This document shows, piece by piece, positions 38,101 through 50,100 of a stretch of DNA of 64,000 nucleotides. A model generated the notes under the pieces. The model did not search any database. It was given only the letters and a program-made list of their open reading frames with translations, and was not told the DNA's origin. The stretch is from positions 9,482,330 to 9,546,329 of the forward strand of contig JABAKD010000009.1 in NCBI GenBank assembly GCA_012845835.1, written 5' to 3'. Position 1 is the first letter of the stretch, and each line of letters begins with the position of its first letter. The position numbers and the translations under genes were made by a program. Source of the stretch: Undaria pinnatifida (taxonomy: Eukaryota > Sar > Phaeophyceae > Laminariales > Alariaceae).

Positions 38101-41100
38101 ATATGTTTGTGCGACGTCCGATGTTTTATCGAAGGGGTCGTACTTGCAAGGTGGGTTGTTCTATCATGTGCATGCAATATTGATGCGCGTTGGGACTCTA
38201 ATCTCTGTGATGGGCGATGCAGAGGCGGTGCGAAGTGACCGTGAAGAACACTTGACACGCCCGCCGTACCTGCTTAGCCAGTGCCTCGTCTCGTCTCCGC
38301 TCCTCCTCCACGAACTCCACCATTGCCCTCTTCTTCGCTTCCTGCAGGGCAATGCAAGAAAACAAAAATTGAGACGTCGGCGGCATAATCGCGAGGAATG
38401 GTGGGCACAGCGTAATAGACTGCAGTGGTGGACGCGAGGAAGAAAGTGCGCAAGCAAGTGGTCATGAGATGACCCCTTGGGAGGGAGGGAGGTAAAGAGA
38501 AGGGGGTAATTGGCCTTCCTCGGTTGTGTTCCAGTGGGAAAGGTGCTCCCCGCTCCGATCTCCATCGTATGGATAGGGCCGACACGGAACAACACATACT
38601 TTACTTCTCCATCCGGGGTAGACATAGCATCAAGCGCGCAGAATGATCGTAGACCGAAATCGCCCTGGGTACCATCATGTTGTTCACCCTGGCAACGTCG
38701 ACGGGAGTCGTTTATCTTCGAAGAGCAAAATGCGTGTCCACGTCTTCTGCGTGAAACCACGCCGCGGCCGGAGTATCGTGCAGCTTGCAAAAAAATTGTG
38801 AATGCCGACCCTTAGATTGGAATCGGTCGAATTCACAGCCGGCGTATTTGAAAAAAAAAAACGGACACGATATCTGAGTCACTCCAAGGTAGGGGTTATT
38901 GCACTTTTTAGAGCCGAAAAAATGTACAACATGACCGGTTGTTCTCCTTAAGGGCGGACTTGTCGGCCAGCCTGATGTTGCTTTCACGAGTATGCGCTTC
39001 TTTTCAGACTGAGGCGTATAAAAATAAAAGTTGGTCGGTATTTTGCGCCGCGCAATCCGAATGCATTGAAAGCCACGCTTCGGATGATGTTGAAATTGAG
39101 CTCCTTCCTCATGTCAGGAGGCTTGGAAATTTATTGGAATCTGCTGCACCCCCTACACCTAGCGTGGGATGCGTCATCTCTCACGATGCTGTGCACCGTG
39201 TATCACGGAAAGCAACGCATCCCCCCTGGGATGACTTCTGAGCGAGCATTCTCCTCCTAAATCAAAGGGGAGCATGTACAACTCAAATGAGGGCTTTTGG
39301 AACAATCTTTGGAACGATCTTTGGAACGATCTTTGGAACGATTTTTGGAACGATCTTTGGAACGATCTTGTGGAATTTTTCCATACACACACAGCTCTTC
39401 GTTGGCACTGTCTCCGTTGCTTGAGGAAGCCAGCTTGGGGATTCGTCGGGGGGGGGGGGGCGGGGGGGGCGGGGGGGGCGGCGGGGTCATCTTGCGTGTA
39501 CACATCCTACCGCGCAAGCTAATCCTGCTCTGTTTTTTTCTTTCGTTGATCAGCTTTTATCAACAATGCGACATGCAACGAGCGAGGGGAAGCGCCGTCC
39601 CAACCCTTTGGATATCAGACAAAGTTGATCTCCATTTCAAGATCTGGATTTTTCGGGACAGGTGTACCCCTGAGCTATAAGATCTGCGCGAACTCGATCA
39701 TTGTATACCGGTTGGGATCCGTACGAGACGGCTCTCACTCACTCCATTGCCTAGTTGGGTCTGTATACCTGGTATCTGATAAGGCTCTTGTACGACGTGA
39801 CGTCTCATAACGGCATAATAAACTATCTATACCATACAGCTGGTGTAGATAGCGGTCGACCCGACCTATGCAACCTTTTGCGGTCAGGCAATCAATGCCC
39901 ACTGCCCCGACTCTCAAAAACCGACGCGATTTGATTTTTACGCGCGGGCGTCGCTCACCGCCCCTTTCTCTAACCGATAACGTCAACATTCGCATGCCCC
40001 GTCTTGAATATATTTAAGGAGCGGTATCGTCCGGTAATGTTTAACGAACGAACACATTTATTTAATTTTTATTTCATGAAAATCATTGTAATACCATCAG
40101 CTGTGAGTTCGACAAATTTATAGGATCGACACTCATCTTTGCAAGCTGCGCGATGCGCCGGCCGTTCGTTTCTAGGCAGTAAGCTGTCACGATACATTAC
40201 GGTTAATTGCGTTATTATATATACAGCAGTGTGTTTTCTTGCACTTTGTTCGTTACTTTTTGTGTTTCGTGCGTTTACACAAAAAACCTAATCCTTTTTT
40301 TTATACCTCAAACGATTTCCTTCTTTGCTTGATTCGGGCCTGTCTTCGCGCTTCCTGCCGCTCGCGCTTGATCCGATTCTGTTCCTCAAACCACTCCTGA
40401 GGAACCAAGCTGTCCAGAAATTCCTTGTACCTTTTGTTGGTTTGGGGTAGAGGAAGTCGCGGGGGAGCAGGTAGGGGCGCGTACGGTGGTGTGAACTCTT
40501 TAGCCTGTGAGCGAACCCCTTTCGAAGTATACACACGTTCTGAGAGACAGATTGCATGGAATTTGTGTCCCACACATAATTGCATGGAAGATACTCATCA
40601 GCCTGTGAGCGAACCCCTTTCGAACTATACACACGTTCTGAGAGACAGATTGCATGGAATTTGTGTCCCACGCATAATTACATGGGATTTATTCTTCAGC
40701 CCGTGAGCGAACCCCTTTCGAAGAATACACACGTTCTGAGAGACAGATTGCATGGAATTTGTGTCCCACACATAATTGCATGGAAGATACTCTTCAGCCT
40801 GTGAGCGAACCCCTTTCGAACTATACACACGTTCTGAGAGACAGATTGCATGGAATTTGTGTCCCACGCATAGTTACATGGAATTTGTTCTTCAGCCCGT
40901 GAGCCAACCCCTTTCGAACTATACACACGTTCTGAGAGACAGATTGCATGGAATTTGTGTCCCACACACAATTGCATGGGATTTGTGTGGGACATTGCAT
41001 GCAGCGGCAGCAGTAGAAATAGTAGCATATAGTATATACAGTAGTAGAATATGTTTTATGTTGTGCCCAGTATGACGGCCTGTTGCTGGAGACGCCTTAA

Positions 41101-44100
41101 AAACGATCACAAACGATGCTATTTTCCTCTTTGGCCTCAAAATAAACGTAAGGACCACTTCGGCATAAACACGGGTATCGAAATGGTCCCTTTTTTTCCA
41201 GACAAGGCGGTACGCTAGCCTCACCTGAGGCAGTCCTCGAGAGCTTCCCGGTGTTTGCTCATGTCGCTCTGCACCATCTGAATCTGCTGGTTCAGCTTCT
41301 TGATCTCCTGCGCCTTGTCCGTTTTCAGCTGTGGCATAATAATAGGCGGAAGGAACGTCCGCGAAGCCAATGGTTGACGTGAATCGTCGATGGTTGATGT
41401 GACGGGGCTGTATTTGGTTTTAGCCAAAAAAAGGTATACCCTATGTCCGATTGAGCTCCTCAAGTGAGGAACTGCGGGTTTCATAATGTAGTCAAGTCAT
41501 TTCGCGAGTACAGGTATTTTTTTAGGACTAAGGCATAGAAGCTCGGTCGGGTTGTGCGAACGAATGCCTTCGAAATCATTTTTCGGGTGAAACATTGAGC
41601 TCCTCGTGTTGGGAGCTCAGGGACTTTCTTCTGCGCCCCTGTGCCGTGGGATGGCTCGGTTTCGGCTTGAGGTTAAGATTACCACCGGAACCTTACGGTG
41701 GAGGGTGAGCCATCCCACTAGTAAGGTGCTGCACATTCTTAGGCCAAACGTTTCTATCGGTTACAAGAATGACAATTTTACAAGGTATATATACACATAT
41801 ATAAGGTATATATATACAAAATTTTCTTGGTCGGGTTGCCCGAACGAACGCATGTTTTCGAAGTAATCGTGTGTTCGGGTGAGAGAAACACATCGTGTTC
41901 CTTGAGCTAGAAGCTCAGAATACATTATTAGAACCCCTGCTGCACTCCTACCGTCGGAAGACTCGAGTTATAGTTGAGGTTACGGTTATAGTTGATGATA
42001 CAGTTATAGTTGAGGTTACGGTTATAGTTGAGGTTACGGTTACACACGAAGTATAGATTGTGGCTATGGTTTCGGTTCGGTTATGGCTCTGGTTACGTTG
42101 GAGCTTCCGGTTACTATTTGGCCGCGTTAACAGTTCAGGTCAGCGATTGCGGACAGCGGGGACCAGCACCAACAACCGAAAGCGTGATTTTTTTTTTTCC
42201 TTGTGTGCGTGAGTTGTCATTGTTAGCAGAGAGAGAGGTGGCGAAAGGCGTATCAAAAGCCTGGAACACGATGTGATATCAATGGAACGGGCTTTGGCCG
42301 AACCTCCGCATAGGCTGCCTACAGACGGAACCCAGCATAGGAGGTAGGCAACACGAAGGCTTCATAAACGCTTTGGGTGGCTTGGCTTAACCTTTTTAGC
42401 ACTGCAAAAGTGATCCCACAGACTAATTCCAAGTGTTTTATACCCCAAAAAAGAACGTTGGTGCTGTTCGAACGGGCTTGAAGGGCGTGTCGCTAACCAA
42501 GATGTGGTGACGTTTTCCATGCGAGGCAATCCGCAAAATAACCCCTCAGCTAGTTGCCTATGCGTCGCCGGCTGATGCTATCCCCTTTTTTCACGATAAA
42601 ACGAGGGGGTGACATATCACAATCACGTCGGAACATCAAGGCCGAAAGAGTCATCACAAGGTAGTATCTTAACCCCGTTTTTTCTACACGCACATGCCTT
42701 CAAAAACATGTGAAATCCTTTTTTTTCATCCTAGATCTTTCACATCGTTGGTCTCCCGGGGAAGTACCATGACAATAGCCGCACAGCGGCGGCAGCGGTT
42801 GTGTCGGTTAACGTAAAAGGTGAGGTGTGTTAAGAAAGAGAACGCGGCTGGCTATCATAAGCCGACCAAAAAAACAAAAACGGTCGGAAGCTGATGATAT
42901 TTAGAGCACACGCTGAAGCGCTCGCATGTACGCGTGCTGTTCGAACTACTATTAACACGCCGGCGGCCAACAAGACCGTTAGCGGCCCCGCTTGGCTCAC
43001 ACTGCGTCCTGACTTTCAGGTGCTGCTCGCTTTTTGCACGAAAAAGCGACAACCAACGGTTGGTTGGTCGTGATCATCACGCGCCACTTTTTTGTTGCGG
43101 TTTTGTAAGGAAATATTGTTGCTGATATCGCTCGTCTCCCTCTACCCTCAAAAATAGTTAGTGTCTTGAAATAGTATGGAATCACTAAACTTCACCCTCC
43201 CCCTAACATATACTCGGAGTACATATATAGCGTTTCCTTCCAAGAGTGAACAACCGTTTGGTAGAATGTCTTGGGTTGGTGTGAGTTCATTATTTTTCAC
43301 CACCCACTCCACGGCAAGCGCGTGGTTAGCCCACATAACAAGTTCTTCGTACAGATCAGTGTTGAAAGGCTGTTGCTGCCATAAACATTTTTGAAGACAA
43401 TAGGTAGAGCTGGGGGGAGTCGGCAGAGTTTCACGACTACTATTAATACAGTCTAGTTGGTTAGTTGGTGAACGCCGTTCGCCAAATAAATGACTTTAGT
43501 AAGCAAGTCGACTGGCGAAGCCGGCTGGTCGCCAACTGACTCGCCGACTTAGCTCGGGCGAGCGAGGTAAGTAAAATTACCCCCCCCCCCCACGGCGGAG
43601 AGGGCCCCGGCCCCAGAAAGAAAACATGCATCCGGCGTTAAACAGCCTCCCTGGAAGTATGGAAACGTGTTAAAGTAAGTCGGATAGTCGGCACCTCCGG
43701 GAAAAGAATAGCTATTAATCCGACCAATAACTGGTCGGTGACTTGAGTCGTGCCGACTCGCAGCTCTGACAATAAAGGTTCATTTTCCCTTTGTATGGGT
43801 TTCTATGGGATAAGTTTTTCCTTCTTTTTGGGGGGAGCGGGGGGCGGGATGGGGGTTCTTGTTTCTTCCCTTGGTATCTTCTTTTTACTTCATGGGAATG
43901 TTTATAATAAAATAATTAAAATACGCTCCACCAGCTGTGAGGTCGAAGATTTCGTCGAAACTCATTTCTGCCGCAAGCTGTGTATGATACTCCGACCGCG
44001 CGAATCACTGGGTGTGTGTCCCCGTTAATGAAGTAGATAGGTCGGCGACTCACCTTATTATGTCTGTGCGTGATCGACGTTGCAACTCATCCATGTTGGA

Positions 44101-47100
44101 TGCGGCTAAAAACAAAAGAAAAAAAAAACTTCGTTCGTTGGTGCGAAGCGCGTACCTTGGTCTCCCGCTCTGCTTTCTTGATGGCCTCGTGGGCTTTCTT
44201 GTCGTTCTCCTTGAGGAATGTGTCGAAGCGAATCGCGTCCTCCTCCAACATCTGTTGCAAACCGAGAAAGAAAGAGAACGGGGAGGGGGCACCGAACGGT
44301 GATGAGATAGGGGCGGGGGTGGGGGGCGGGGGCGGGGGGGCGGTCTATTGGTGCTTGCAACAAGATACGGACGCGAAGATATGTTGGGGAGTTCTATGGG
44401 AGATGGGATATATAGGACCGGAATGGGAATTTCAGAGGGTTATATCAAACGAACGATAAAAAAAAAAACTCGGACGTACGAAAACACGGCTTCGAAATCG
44501 AGATGCAAGGCACAGCGCTATCTGCACAGGCTTCTGACTCTCTGCATAACCTTGGTGCTGCTGGAAAATGTATCATACAATAATTCCGAGCACCGTGAGC
44601 ACATTATTATATTTTGAGTCGACGAGGGGAAAAAAAAGTGCCGACTTATTATCGCGACCTAAATTGAAGGCACGTGCCGTAGTGGGGAGGGGGAAGAAAA
44701 GCCTGCTTACTCGTAGTGAACCCGGGTCTGAGTTACGTCTAGGGAGGGAGAAAGAGAAATAATTGTGCGAAGATAATAATGGGTGGGACGAGCACGAAAA
44801 AAAAGTTGTCCCCAAAAACAACCTTAGGGTCAGCTCTAAAAGGGTAAAAGCTAGAGCTCTGAGTCGGCAACGTTTCACAACTAACAGCTAATCGGTACGT
44901 GCCGTTACTCGACTAATTGACTTTAGTCGGCAAGTCGGCGGGCGAAACCGGCTGATGGCCAGCGGACTTGCTGACTTAAGTCAGGCGCGCGAAGCGAGCC
45001 AAGTTGGCTTCCCCAGGGCGCCCAAAGAGGAAAAAGTGCATCCCACATTAAGCAATCCTTACTACAAGCATGGAAGCGGAATAACTCGGACAGTCGGTAT
45101 CTTCGGGTCACGACTAACTATTAGTCCGACCAATAACTAGTTGGTGACTTGAGTCGTGCCGACTCACAGCTCCAGTAAAAGCCCCTTGACACATGTACAG
45201 TAGAATAAGTGCACCATTGATTTTCCGATGTTTTATACTTGAGTTATGTACCGGTCGCCCCGGTGGCGTATCAGGTTATCCTCAAACCTGGTATGAGAAA
45301 AAAAAAAAACTTGTCTTGACTGTACTGAAAAGGCAACTTCGTTGAACAAAACCCATGGCCCAGGTATCCCCAAAAAGAAAGTAGCCTTTGCAAAACAAAG
45401 AATGACATTCCGACCATTCAGACAAGCGTTTGGCCAAAAAGCGGTATATATATGCCTCTATCGTAGCATGAGTCCAGAGTACACACAGTATCTACTTAGT
45501 TAGAAGCTCAACGGGTAGAGCTGGCTAGCCCTACCCCTTGGGAGCTCAACGGGTACAGCCAGTTTCAACCTACCAGTGGTGAGGATTTGGTTTTCTCGCC
45601 TGCTCGCTCTTTCGCAGGGCCTCCTCCTTCATCCGGGCCTTCTCTTCCAGCTTCCGGATCTCCTCGCGCTTCGTGTCCAGGCTCATCTGAACCAGAAACA
45701 TCTCTCGCTTCTTCGCGATGAACTCCGCCATGCTCTCCTTCTCCTGCTGGCGGTCGTTCGTGATCGCTGTGGCCACCTGAGGGTCCAAGTTAGCAGCGTT
45801 GACAGTTATAATATTAGCCCCTCGTGAGGCCCATGTACGTCGAGAAATCAAACTGAAAAAAAAAGCGCGCGGTATTGGCATGGTGTCGTCGTATCGCACG
45901 TACGACCTCATGCTAATAGCGCATGCTTGCGATAGACGCGTGCTACGAGAGAGGTGCACAACTTTTTTTCTTTCTGATAAGGTTCCTCAATTTTAGGAGC
46001 TTAAGACCTCTCTCTCCCGAAAAACTGATTCGGAGACAAAAAATAAAAAAACTGCTACATGTACAGGAGGAAAAACCCCATGCTCTAGGTACACAACACA
46101 AGAAAAACGTCGCGCCAAAAAAAAAAATGACCTATTATTTCCGACCATTTTGGGTTAAGAAGCCTCGCCGTGCAGAAACCATCTCAGACGAAACGTTTTA
46201 CCTTTATCGCAGCACGCGTCTACAACGGAGTTACTAGTGACCAAGCCTAAGATAGGGGGGGGGGGGGGGGGGGAGGGGGGGATACCCCATGTTTACCTAC
46301 CGGGATTGGGCCACTCGCCCGAGTGTCTCTGTAACTCACTGAAAAAACGTTGCAGGCGTGCCGTTTGTTTCGCGCAGCGGCATAGCCTAGGGAACCATTT
46401 CATGGTGGTTATCACACCGATAAAAGAAAAGAAACGGAACGAAATCTTTGGACGGGGCGAAGGAACGAGGGGGGGAGGGGGGGGGTCACTCGCGCGAATG
46501 GCCCCGTAGCCATAGCAAAACGAGCTCTCAAGAATGACCCCCTACCGAGTCCACCATCCTGCGTGCGCGTCATAAAATTCCGTGTAAATGGGGGGCTGGG
46601 CATTAAAAGCATCAACCCCTAGTCTGGCAGCAGCCTGCGTAACTTCGTGTGGCTGATCGTGTAATTGCCCAGGCATGATAGGTGTATTCGTCGCTCCCCC
46701 CCCCCCCCCCCCCCTTTGTGGAAGACTCAATTGGGACTCAGGTACGATACTGTGACTCAACAAAACGAACGACAAAATAAATGTGACTTTTCTCAAGTAA
46801 TTCTACGCAACAGCTGCGCAAAAAAAGCATGAAATATCAGTATACAAGTACCTGCCTATGCTGTGCACGTGTGTGGTACAGAGTCGTCCCACGGTAGGCT
46901 AGGGGTGCAGCAGATTCTACGAAATTTCTGAGCCTCTAAACGGGAGGAGCTCAACATCTTTCCCGAATCATAACTTCGAAGGACGTTCGTTCGCGCAATC
47001 CGACACCCGAGCAACATTTTCCAGCGCTAGTCTTACAACAAATATTATTGTAAGGGTATAGGGCGGGGACACAGAGTGTCCCCTGCAGGTCTGTCTGCCT

Positions 47101-50100
47101 ATTTGATCAGGTCCTCGATGAGTACTCACTTTCCTAGCCGTAGTAGAGAAACAGCTTTAATATTTTCCAAAGAGCCCCGGATAGCAACTGAGAGCGGAGG
47201 CGCATGCCTCGGTCTCATTTCCTGACTACCCCGAATAGATAAAGCCAACATATCATACGAAAACGGCCAATCACCTGTTAAACCAGATACTTGCAGGCCT
47301 CTCAAGGCCGTGCCTTAACGTTATCGTGAAGTTATCGTCCTAAACGGCAGTTCCTGACTTGAGGAGCTCAATCGGACAGAGGGTATACCTTTATTTGGCG
47401 CAAAAGGTTCAATCCCTTCCGTGGGATGACTCATATAGAGAGTACATATCCAACCCCGGAAACGTTTTACTAGATCTATCTCACGCAGATCGTACGGCTC
47501 CCACCGGGTAACATGATCTGTAGGCCGCACAGATCTTCATTCCCCCTGAAATATCTACATAATCGAATGAGGATCGATCGGACATCTGTCCGACGTGCGT
47601 GCAGAGTTGTATTTTCTAAAAAAAGCAGGTTTAGCAGCTTTTCAACTGCGTACCGGTACCGTACACGTCTTTGGTGACACAAAAACAAAAAATGGAATTT
47701 AGGATGGGATACTTTTTTTTAATCAGAGATCGTACCGGTACGTAGTAGTAACAAAAAGTTGACAGATATTATAAAACTGAAAAAATCGCGCAGCAGCAAC
47801 CCCCACCTGCTGCATCGTCTTCGAGTTGGCTAGCCCCCGCTTCCCGGCACCGCCACCCTGCCCAGACACTATGGCCGCCCCGGTGTTTTTCAGTAGGTCG
47901 CCGATCTTCGCGGAACGCCCTGAGACGACATTCTTCGTCGTCTTTTCCCAGACCTAAGGCAACCGGAAGATAAAAGTGGCACACCTCACACAGATGAGAT
48001 GGTACATATCTTTCGGAGGAAAAAAATATCATTACGTCTCTGATGTTTAATTTCTTGCTATGATATCCGCCGGATATCTTCTGACAGAGGGGGGGGGGGG
48101 GGGGCGGAGTCGTTCGTTCAGGCAGGCGATATCGCCGGCCCGCCATAAAAGGGGACGACTGCTATAAATCATAACCCCCCCATGGCGTAGCGGGGATGCC
48201 GTAATGAATCGCCCGTCGCCGCGGTGGCGTATCAGGTTATCCTCGAACCTGGTATAGGTCAGTTTCGTGAGTTCGAACTCCCTCGAGTGCGTACTCGTAA
48301 ACATTCGTGGGGACTTTTTCTTGCGCAAAACTTGACTTGCGGAAAACGCGAGAGCGTGAGCTAGCAACACTCGATGAAAAACCGACGAACAGTGGCATTG
48401 CTGAACCCTATGCGCGATAAAAGTTGAAGGCAAGAATCGGGGGGGGAAAAGAAGGGACAACACCTGTGACCACGGCTTGTCCAGAAGCTGGAAAGTAGAA
48501 GTGTGCGAAAAAAAAAAAACGTAGCTCATCTGCGTGACGTAGATCAGGTGTTAATGGATGAGATCTGCACGGCAGGCACGGCTCTTGCGCACATGTTTGC
48601 CGGGTGGAATCCGATTACCACACAATGGAAAGTGTAGGCTCTAGATCGTGATCTGATCGTGATCTGTGGGAGGTGCCGAAAGTTCCGTTTTTTCCGCCAC
48701 CCATCCGCGAAGATCGTCGCACGCATCATCCAAGCGATCGCCCAGGCGACTATTAATAGTCACTTCAAATTATGTGTTTTAGCTGCGGTTCCTCTAATGT
48801 CACGAGAAATGGGGCTTATTGGACCTTTAACATAACAAGAAACCGGACCCGGTTGCTTGGCCCCCCGCCGGATTTTTTACTTGAGGACAGGTGCTAGATC
48901 TTTTTATTTGAGGTAGGGTGCGTCCTATACTAAAATTGATATAACCGCTCCCGAATTTCTTATTCCCCTCGGAAAAAAAGCAGGCTGAACATGTTGTCAG
49001 ACTCTTGCTTATAAGAAGGCCGGTAGTGCGTAATAATGCAGTCGATGAAAATCTACGAGCAGTACTCGTAAGAATTCTGAGTTGTGACCGTACTCCGAGT
49101 GGAGGATGCGCGGTTGGTTGGTGTTGAGAAGCGTGCCCCTCATGGGTACCGGTGTCTTTTGTTGGTTTCTCCTCATGGCTCGCTGGCTAGGCTCAAAGCG
49201 TATGCATTATTTCCCTAAATGGAATGCTACACAGACATAACAGGGCTAAGCAGGGTAGGGAAGGGTAGTGCAGGGTAGCGCAGGGTAGTGATATGAGGGG
49301 TGTCCTGCTTGTCCCATCATCGTCACCTACATTATTGCCCATCTATGATGGCCTTGACATGAGTGGGACATCTAATATCACGTGGTTTCACCCCAACCAT
49401 GACATGGTTTCACATCGAATCTATAAACTATCCTTCTACGGAGGGCACGTGACCCGGAAAAAAATGAAGGCACAAGTACCGGGGAGGAGGAATACCGAGG
49501 GGGGGGGGGAAGAAAAGGCGACACCTGGGGCCACGTCTCGTCTACAAGGCCGACGAGAATGTACATCTCCCATGAGTTGAGCTGGAAAATACAAGCGATG
49601 GCCAAAAATCACATGCACAGACTCCTCGTCAGTTTTAAAAGAAAATGGCGTATTGAGAGAACGGCGGATTTCGTCACGCGTACGATCCAACACACGTGAG
49701 TACGTATCTGCGGCGACATGATACGGACGGACAATGAAGATGCCCATCTGGATAGTGTATGGTGCCGGGGGGAAGCGGCCACGGCTTTGTGTTAAGTAAC
49801 ACCTTTAGAACTGTATGCACTTTTTGGGAGACGAAGTTTCTTGGGGTTAGGAGTGAAACAACTTTCGCAGCTCTAACGGGATCAATTAACGCACGACGAA
49901 AAACCCTTTTGAGGCCCGTGTATTGCGACCAAAAAATCAATGGTTGCGATATTTTCAAGCGTCTACCTGTAGCTTGAGCTCGCAGCAGTACGAGCAAAAT
50001 CATGCTGCGCGCATCCCGTACGGATCTCTGCACTATTGTCGTTCGGACACCAACTTTATCACCCCCAGCCAACGGTGGCCGATGCCGTAATCGTCAATTT

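Noticed and set aside
40288..41224. Several open frames repeating FHAICLSERVYSSKGV-like peptides
   Set aside because: They follow the 98-bp tandem repeat, whose unit shifts frame each time, and lie within an intron of the CFAP100-like gene.
41930..42110. Possible interstitial telomere repeat
   Set aside because: The GGTTAC/GTTATA/GTTGAG mix lacks a regular TTAGGG-type or TTTAGGG-type unit.
45553..45600. GT donor at about 45570 as the end of CFAP100-like exon 3
   Set aside because: It leaves phase 2 while exon 4 needs phase 0, and adds residues not expected between two conserved helices.
49445..49600. Possible third SINE body
   Set aside because: Only short patches (GGCGACACCTG, GAGCTGGAAAATA) resemble the SINE 3' half, and no head is present; too diverged to call.
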